Positions 46,801-55,800 of a DNA stretch of 64,000 bases are shown piece after piece. The notes under the pieces are model-generated. The model had not been told where the DNA came from. It was given only the letters and a program-made list of their open reading frames with translations, and did not search any database. Source of the DNA: Odobenus rosmarus divergens (Eukaryota > Chordata > Mammalia > Carnivora > Odobenidae). The position numbers and the translations under genes were made by a program. Position 1 is the stretch's first letter, and each line of letters opens with the position of its first letter. The DNA lies in the NCBI RefSeq assembly GCF_000321225.1, contig NW_004450565.1, positions 1,558,202 through 1,622,201 on the forward strand, read 5' to 3'.

Positions 46801-49800
46801 CTCGCTGCTTTCCGGGCTGCTGTTTTCTCCTCTTAGCCACGTCTCTTCTCCGAGCTGTTGCTGAGCCCTGGGAAAACCTCATGTCCTGGAGTCTGAGACC
46901 TCTCCTTGACGTCTCTGAGATAGCCCTGCCCCCACCCCAAGCACATTAGACCTTCTGAACTGAATCTCTGCATTTTTGTGTCATTTTGTATTTGTATTCT
47001 CATTGTCTGGTTTCTGAGAGATCTTTTATCTTCCAACCCATCCATGCAGGTTGACCTCTTCAGCACAGTTTGGATTTNNNNNNNNNNNNNNNNNNNNNNN
47101 NNNNNNNNNNNNNNNNNNNNNNNNNNNNNNNNNNNNNNNNNNNNNNNNNNNNNNNNNNNNNNNNNNNNNNNNNNNNNNNNNNNNNNNNNNNNNNNNNNNN
47201 NNNNNNNNNNNNNNNNNNNNNNNNNNNNNNNNNNNNNNNNNNNNNNNNNNNNNNNNNNNNNNNNNNNNNNNNNNNNNNNNNNNNNNNGAGCCCGATGTGG
47301 GGCTCGATCCCAGGACCCTGGGATCATGACCTGAGCCGAAGGCAGACGCTTAACCGACTGAGCCACCCAGGCGCTCCTCAGTTTGGATTTCTTAGATTCT
47401 TCCATGCCCTCTGTGCTTTCTCTTGAAGTAGCTCCTGTTTGTGCTTCATGGGTGGCTGAAGCCTTCTCTCTGTTCCCTCTGCATCTCAGCTCTGGTGTCC
47501 GCTGTTTGTGATGGAGGCCTTTGGATATTTGGGGACAGTTGGCTGTCCTCGGACCTGTCAGCATGAGCTGCCAGAAAGCCATTGGGTGCGTGGCAGGTAC
47601 GGGCCACGGCAAGCCAGCTCCTCCACGGGCTGGCCTCTGGAGTGTTTCCTCTACTCAGTGTCTCCAGAGAAGGACTCTCAGACTTCTTGCCTGGGGCATA
47701 GGCCTGGTTGCGAGGGCAGGAGTGGGCTGGGGTCTCCCATTTTGCGTGTAGACTTTCCTTACCCCTCTTTCTGGCCTTGCCCCTCACTCCCACTGTCCAG
47801 CTTGCTCAGTGTGCCCCAGTCTCCTGCAGGGCAGGGGGCAGATCAGTCATCTGCAGAGAATGATGGGGAGGGTGTGTGTGGGGGTCTCACTGCTTCTTAA
47901 ACAGACTTCCAGCCAGTTTCCCAGGGCTTTTACCCGCCCGCCGCTTGTCCAGGCCCTGGCGGTGCTGGAGCTCAGCAGGGCAGTGGCTGTTCCGTGTGGA
48001 GGCCGTCGCTTTCCTCACGCTGCCCTGTTGGCCCTCGGGCCCCTTGGTAGCATCTGTGAGGTCGAGTCACACAGCTAACTGTCACTTCGCCCACTTTTGA
48101 GCCCACATTTGCTTTAACCCTGCACGAAAAAAGCAACACTGGGCATATGTCAAATTTCATGAAGAACATCATATATTAATTGAGACAAATAAGGCAGATG
48201 AGCTAAATTTTGGCCCTGGTGCTTTGGAGCTAGTATTAAAAGTTCATTGCCTGTTCTTTTTTCTGTACACACAAACACGAGCATAGAGGGGGTGCTTAAT
48301 ACCATTTGCTTTCAGTCCTTTAACAAAGACACATGCCCTTAATAATAATCTTGGCTTTTAAGAAATGTTAGCTACAGCTAGTGTCTTACTGTTCCTTGTA
48401 AGTCATAAGTTGTGTCTGTTTCGATGTTGTTGAGGCTTTTAGAGAATATATCTGAAATGATGTCAAGCCAGAGGAAGTACAAATAATACAGTGACCTCTC
48501 CACAATCACATTCCAAATCCTTAAAAGGGTGTCTGTGGATACATTACACTGAAGGTGATGTTCTTGCCTTTATAAAGTCAGATTCCTACGTAAGTTCTGA
48601 ATTCACGCATGCACAACAGCCGAGGTGCCCCTGACGGGTCTGTGCTGAGGCCCTGGGAGCTGTGGTGGTTTTCTTCCTGGCCCGTGTCCTGAGCGCTGGT
48701 GACACCATCTGCCCAGGGAAGCTGGGTGTGAGGTGCAGCGCCTGGGGCCTGGCCTTAGAGACATCAAATCTTTCTCACGTTTGTGTGAAAGACAGTCCCC
48801 TAAGAAGTGTTATGAGTGTCCTTTCCTGTGGAAAGGGAATGGACAGAATGTGTCCATGCTGTCCTCGAGGGGCGAGGGAGGCCGTGTCTGTGGTGGCTCC
48901 GGAGGCTTCTGGGCCAGAGGCGGGTGCCTTGGCCCCTTTGCTCTGTGAGCCCCATGTCTGCACTGTGTGTGCGTCTGTGTTTTTCTCCTCTGTTCAGCCC
49001 ACGTGGCCGCCTCTCGTCAGCGGCCCTTCTGCCTTCCTGCCCGTTCTTGCTGATTGCTTGCAATCTCTAGGCTAGGAGAGCGGGTGTTGTCACGTCCATG
49101 ACTAGAGGGTGCGAGGTGAACACGAGTGGTGGGCGAGAAGGCCGTGGGCCTCACGTGTCTGCAGGGCAGTGGCCCCAAGGCCCTCCGGGCTCCTGTCTCA
49201 CCTGCCGGATGAGGGGCCGCTGCCCGCGAGACAGCGGTGTCAATAGTGAGAATGCAGAGGGAGCCCCCCGGCGGGTGAGCCCGTGGGGCCCAGCACACAC
49301 GTCTCCGCTGCCATATGTCATTTCTCCGTAAGACCTTTGGTTGTCTTCATCTGAAGTCGTAAACTACTTGCCTATGTCATAATTTCCTGTGCTTTCTAAC
49401 GTTATTTTTCAATTGTTTAAAAGCTTCAGTTACAGTTAAACCAAGATCTAAGCATCTTGCATCAAGATGATGGCTCATCTAAGAATAAAAGGGGCGTTCT
49501 GCCGAAGCACGCTACCAATGTGATGAGATCTTGGCTCTTTCAGCACATAGGGGTAAGAACGCAGGTGATTCCACAGTCAACAGTGCCCTGAGACGCTTGC
49601 TTGCTGGCTTCCTTTCTGGAAAAAATGTATTGTCTGCGCCGGGGGCCTGGTGTTGAGTGTCGGTGTCATGTTGACTGTCTCAATGTTAGGGTGGAATGTA
49701 GGACAGAGGAGGGTGACCACACTCTGGAGGTCCCTGCCTCAGGGACTTAACCAGGAGGGCCCCGCTGCTGACAAGAGAGTACCTTCCGCTCATGCTAATC

Positions 49801-52800
49801 ATCCACATGCCACGGAGGGTGACCCAGTGAGGTGAGGTTCGAGAAGTGGGCAGAGAGAAGAGGAATTTGGGCAAAACCTGGGGAGATAGTGACGTTTTAG
49901 ATAGTGGATTTGAGAGGAAGATGTGGTAAGGTCGAATATCGAGCTGTGGACGGAGGGGTCAGCACATGAGCTTGTTGACCTTGAGCCGGCGTTTGGCCCA
50001 CGGACAGCACCGGCCCACGCACATAGTGTCTGCACACCTGTTCACTCACCTGGGTCATGGCCACACCCTCTCTGTGAAGATGCCCGTCTCAGGGAGCACA
50101 CACTTGCTCGTCCATTTACTGCGCAAGACTTGCTTATTACCCAGCTGAGACCCTCAGTCCTCTTGCCGCTGAACTTGGGGGAGGCACGTGACCCAGAGCA
50201 GCTTTCAGGGGCGACAGCCCAGGCTAGTGGCCAGGGTCAGGACTGACCACGTTGGCTTGCAGGGGAGCGTGTGGTGAGACAGAGGCAGGAAAGTGGCTGC
50301 TGTCTGCTGCGTACGGCCCTGTCCAGGTGGACGAGGAGCCCGCAGGGGTGTGGGGGCACAGACGCAGAGGCCTTTAGGTGTCCGGAGGGACGGGAGGTCA
50401 GGAGGTCCAGCGGGGTCCAGTGGGGAGCTGCCCGGCAGCCTCAGGAACGAGCTTTGCGGCCGGAGCTTTCCTCCTGCTATTCCCGACTTCTGTGCTGCGT
50501 CAGGCGGCCCTGCCCCTTTGCCTCCCTGCCGCTGGCCCCCACTCGTGTCTCTGGTTGCTGACCGTTCCCTCCGCGCGCACGCTTGGGGAGGCCCGCTGCC
50601 TGGGCCCGAGGCCTGCGTGTGTTCCTGGCGCCGGTCTCCGTCCTCGCCCTGACTCTGAGCCCCGGGGCCGCTGCCAGTCTCTGTCATCGCCTGTCTTCTG
50701 GGCTTTTAGCCCTTGTCACTGCCGACCGGCACCCCCTTTCCTCCAACTGGCGCTAGGCTCCTTCCCCGAGAGACAGCAGTCCTAGGTAGCTGCCGACTCC
50801 AGGCTTGGAACCAGCACGTGATGTCGCTGAACAGGACCCCTCTCCCTTTCCTGGCCGGCCCTCCTGGAGCGCTAGGACCCCCAGCTTCTCTTCTCTTCTG
50901 CCCTGCCGAGCCGTCCCCGCGTGCAGGACACAGCAGCATGGGTCTGGGGAGGACAGTGCCGGCTCTGAGCGGTGCGGCCGCTTCCGGAAAGTTGTCCTGA
51001 CAGGGAAAGGCGTTACGGACACCATGGTTCAGCGCTGTTCATTCCAGTGGTGGGAACACTTGGTGTGTTTGCTGGGACATTACACAGCTGGTTCCCATGG
51101 TACACGGGGGCTGGGCTGCTCGGCAGACCCGGGCAGGGGGTGGCAAGTGAGAGAGCAGGCTCCCCCGCTGCTGTCCCCCGGGATGGCCCCGCCACGTGCG
51201 TGTCCACGCTACAGGAGCACAGACCAGTGTAGGATGGCCATCGTCTTCCCAGTGTCCTTTCGTGTCTTCATAGTTCCTAAAACAGTAAACCCTGCTTGTA
51301 GGTTGAAGTAAAATGTTTCTTATTTTTTTTTCCCTATGAGGCATTTTCTGCCTCCTTTGGCCCTTGTTTCTTTGGAACGCAGTCCTCTCCTGCAGCCTTC
51401 CTAACACAGGAGGACCGTTACTGCCGCACGGTGGGGTTTTTCCTGGTTAGTGCACTGGGTTTCCTGTCCCCTTTTATTTTATGAGCTTTTAAATGGCAGG
51501 CACAGTATTCGCATTTCCATAATCTCTACCTCGGGGCCATATGCGCTGGCATCACCCCGAGTCACTGTCTGTCCGAAGGAACAGACGCCACTGGGGAGAC
51601 CGGCGTGGCACGACACCGCGGTCACCGGGGTCACCATAGTGTGCAGCGACTGTCCCATTCGCTGAGTGTTACTTATGGTATCTCCTGCGCCCCCCCCCCG
51701 CCCCCCAGTGTTCTCTGGGGTCCCGGGCAGTCCAAGATAAGGGACTTCGTTGCACATGGCTTTTAGAGTCATTGTCTTACTGGTTTCTACACGTGGACAG
51801 TAATCAGCCATGGAGAAATCGCTTATTACTATAGATAGAAGTGATTTCCTTTGGTCCTTCTGTCAATTTTGATATGTAATTTCTGGCTTAATTCTGTTTT
51901 TTTTTTTAAGTGGAATGTTTTCATCATAAAAGAGCAATATAACAGGCATTCCCACCCACAGCCCTGGGCTCGGCTCTTCACAGACCGCACACACTGACCT
52001 AGCACGGGTCCTGAAAAGCCATCCGTGCACCCCCGTGTCCCTTTCCTCTCTCAGTGCCTGTGACAGAAACATGTCGCCCCATGTGTCGGGCTAGAAGCAG
52101 CCTGCCCTGCCCCTTCCCTGCGTCCCCCTTGTTACCCAGCTGGAGGATGGGGAGTGTGTATACCCTCTGGCCTTGGCTTCCTCATCTGTAGGACAGAGTG
52201 ACTGTGAGGATCAGTGATTTACTGTAGGACGTGCAGCGTGACACCCGTGCTGTGTCCCCAGTGTATGGCTCATAACTTGGCCTCAGTGAAGTTGTCCCTA
52301 AATGACAGATCAGCAGAGTGCAGCTCCGCAGCGGGCAGCGGCTCCCAGCGGGCTTGGCACTCGCCTCACCTTTGAGCCTTCTCCACGCCTTCGCCTGTAC
52401 TTCACCTGCCGCGTTCTTGAGCGGCGCGGAGAAAGACTTCCTTCCGTTTGGGGCATCTCTAAAAAGAAATTATAAGACAAGAGGTTTTGGCAGAAAGCAT
52501 TATTGCTACTAACGAGTTTTTTACTGATGATTATTTGTATGTTTCTGTTCTACCTAGATAAGCTTGAGTGCCTTTTTCAGAACTGAAGTTCATGCTAAAC
52601 CTTCTTTATATTTTTAGCATCCCTACCCGACAGAAGATGAGAAAAAACAGATTGCTGCTCAGACAAATTTGACTCTACTCCAAGTTAACAATTGGTAAGA
52701 TGCGCCTGCTCTCTAAAATTGTGCCGTCGGCATGATAGAGCCCTCGAAAACACACTAATAAGTAGCGGGATTCGGTTGAAAGTTATCTGAGTCCTTTTAA

Positions 52801-55800
52801 CTAGCAACACTGTGTTATCAGAGTACTGGATAATTGGTGGCAGGATATTTGAGAATAAATCAGCACACACTTCCAACTGAAACATTTAATGCTCACTATA
52901 GACCTTTCGTCTACATCCTGCTTGTCCAGTTAGAAATGTGTTTCTCCAGGGGCATCTGGGTGCTCAGTTGGTTATGCGTCCAACTCTTGATTTTGGCTCA
53001 GGTCATGATCCTTGGGGTCATGAGATCGAGCCCCGCGTCGGGCTCTGCACTGGGCATAGAGTCTGCTTGGGATTCTCTCTCTCCCGCTGCCTCTGCCCCT
53101 CCCCACACTGCTTGTACCTGCACACACGCTCTCTCTCAAAAAAAAAAAAAAAGTGTTTCTCCATTGTGTTACTACTACACCTAAGCCCCCACATTCATTC
53201 AGAAACATGATGTTTTTGTCGATGAGCTTCTCTGGGTGGTGCATGGTGGCGATGAGGCATCTTGACCTCTGGTGCCCCCCCCACCCTGCGGCTCCCCCAC
53301 CTTTGGAAACCTTGTGTCACTTTGGTCAACTCTGAGGGGGGAGGCAGCCCTTCAGCAGGAGTCGGGGTCCTAAGAGGGAAATGCCTGGGGCAGTGTCGAC
53401 TTTATTAAATGAAATATCCTGTTGTAATTTCGGTATCACATACTACTGTGGACGCTGGGACCCTGAGCACGTACGTTCCCCTGAGATCACAGCTGTTCAC
53501 CATGACGAAGGGCATTAATGTCGAGGGGTGCACTTCCACTTGTGTGTCAGTCATCTGTCTCATTGGTACTCACTTACTCAGACGTGGGAAACAGGTTCGG
53601 CTTATAAAATGGGCATCCATAAAAGAAAGCACAAATTCTACCACTTGTAAACACTGCTACCTTTTTAACTGTTAGAATTTAAACTTGAGCAAGGTCAGGT
53701 AAGTTCCCATATAAATGACAACATCTCCCAACATATGCAGTCGTATATGCAGGAGGTATGCTTTGGGTTGCACTGAATATTTGTTATCTTGCATTTGGGC
53801 CATTGTTTTGGGTGCCAATAATATAGGCCATGCTCTTTGAATTATTTCCTGTTAAGTCTTTTAAATAGGGTTAGCAAAAACAAAGGTTTCACCTATGTTG
53901 CTGCGACATTTGCGATGACCCTAGTACACTCGGTTTCCTCACGTTTCTCGTGTGACACTTCCAGTCTGGGTTTAGCCCTAAGGATGGTCGATTGATTGAT
54001 TGGGGGTGGACGTTAGGGTCACTTCTTTGGACATTCTGAATGCTTTTGTTGCTGCTCAGCTTTCTTGCTTTTCTTCATCTATTAACTTCCTCGAGCTCCC
54101 TAACTTGTGGCTCTATTAAGTTAACAGAATTGTCTGATCTGGAAGGTTTGACGTCGGCTTTTAATTTTTACATTAATAGCAGTTTACTAGCATGACTAGC
54201 ATAAAATTTCTAGAAACTTTTCATATTTGTAGCTGCTACTACTTTTTGTGACTTTCCTTCTATGTTTACAAAAATCACATGTTGGCCTGAGCTTGAACAC
54301 CCCATTAGCTTGCACCCCACCACCTAGCAGTGTTGAACGCGGAGGCTGAAGAGGCACATGCTGAGCAGCAGCAGTGGGCTTCCCTTCCCAGGCAGTGGTG
54401 GGGTCAGTGCCGAGCTGGGGGCTGCCAGGGCTCCCCGGTGACTTCCAGTGCCCGCCTTGCTTGTGCTCCTGGGACCAGATCATTGCCTGGAGCTCTGTGG
54501 CTTCAGTCCCCTCGTTTCCATCAGAGAATGTATCCTCTTGCACTTGAAGATGCTTCTGAATGCTAGGATTTCATTTTATTTTTTAAACTTTATTTAAGTC
54601 ATCTCTGCACCCAATGTTGGGCTCGCTCTCGGTGGAGACGAGTGGCATGCTCCAACTGGGCCAGGCAGGTGCCCCGTGAGTGTTGGGATGCTAATGTTAA
54701 GTGGCCTGGGAGCAGGTGCATCCCAGTTCTGCTCTGCATGGAGAGTGGGGCATGGGGGTCACACCGCCAGGACCAGCCTAGAGCCCGAGTCTCCTGCGGA
54801 GCTTGTGTTTCTCTTACACCTTGAACACGGCTCCTCGCTCTCATCAGGGCCCCGCTTGCGGGGGCGAGCAGGCTCGGCTCCGGCAAGAGGTGAAACCCCT
54901 CCTCCCTTGTACTCCTAGAGGAGGAAGTGGAATTGCCCCTAGGCGTGGCAGGTGCAGCCGTGACCATATCCGAGTGTGCGGTCCGAACAGCCGCAGACTT
55001 CTGGCCGGCGGGGGCGGTGGACCGGAGCTCCGCTGCCCTCCCAGGTCCGAGGGCACCAGCTGGGTGCCGGGAGGGTGCAGGCTGAAGAAGGCAGGCTTTC
55101 CGTGCACATACTTAACGTCCATGAAGTGTGTTCCCACGTGCGACCGTGTGCGACCACCGCTCTGCTGGTGCGGGGTCAGGTCCCCGCCGCGGCTGCCCGT
55201 CCCTGCCCGGGCTGCCTGGGGCCACTCGCGCAGCGCCGGCACAGCTGAGGGGTTTAGGACAGCGGCCCCTCCGTAACTAGTCCATCACCTGGGGTGGTTT
55301 TGAGGGCCGCAGCTCGGGCCCCAGAGCCGCACACGCGGGGGTGACCACAAGTGGCATCGGGCACCATCCGCACCCCGAGGGCCGGGAGGGACGGGACTGC
55401 GGGGTTGTGTGGGGTCGCTGTTTGCTGGGTGAGGGGGCGAGATGCCCAGGGCGGTGGGGGCCATGCTCAGCGGGAGGGCTAGAGGAGGGCCGGCCTGGTG
55501 ACCGGGTCCCTGTGTCGCCCTCAATGCCCAGGTTCATCAATGCCAGAAGACGGATTCTTCAGCCCATGTTGGATTCTAGTTGTTCAGAAACTCCAAAAAC
55601 TAAGAAGAAAACTGCTCAGAACAGACCGGTCCAGAGGTTTTGGCCTGACTCCATTGCCTCCGGAACTGCGCAGCCGCCACCCAGCGAGCTGGCCATGTCG
55701 GAAGGTGGGCTGCCTGGGTGCTTGGTTGGGGGGGGGGGCGGGGCGGCCTTGGCTGCCTGGGACGCTGTGAGCTCTGGGACGCGGGCACAGCTCCAGTGTT

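Larger units (their letters stand above)
43400..49423 (+). other. PKNOX1: Intron 7
   Basis: A 6.0-kb phase 0 intron, the longest after intron 1. It contains a 70-base tandem duplication at 44133, two Can-SINEs (44786 and 47078) and the assembly gap. The remainder is mostly GC-rich unique sequence with overlapping spurious frames. Confidence 0.9.
52695..55531 (+). other. PKNOX1: Intron 9
   Basis: A 2.8-kb phase 2 intron that interrupts the Trp309 codon of the homeodomain. It contains one full Can-SINE and one old fragment; 54800-55500 is CpG-rich. Confidence 0.9.

Noticed and set aside
46833..47612. Open frames of 118 and 259 codons spanning 46833-47612
   Set aside because: They run through the 210 N and a SINE; the length is an artefact of the gap.
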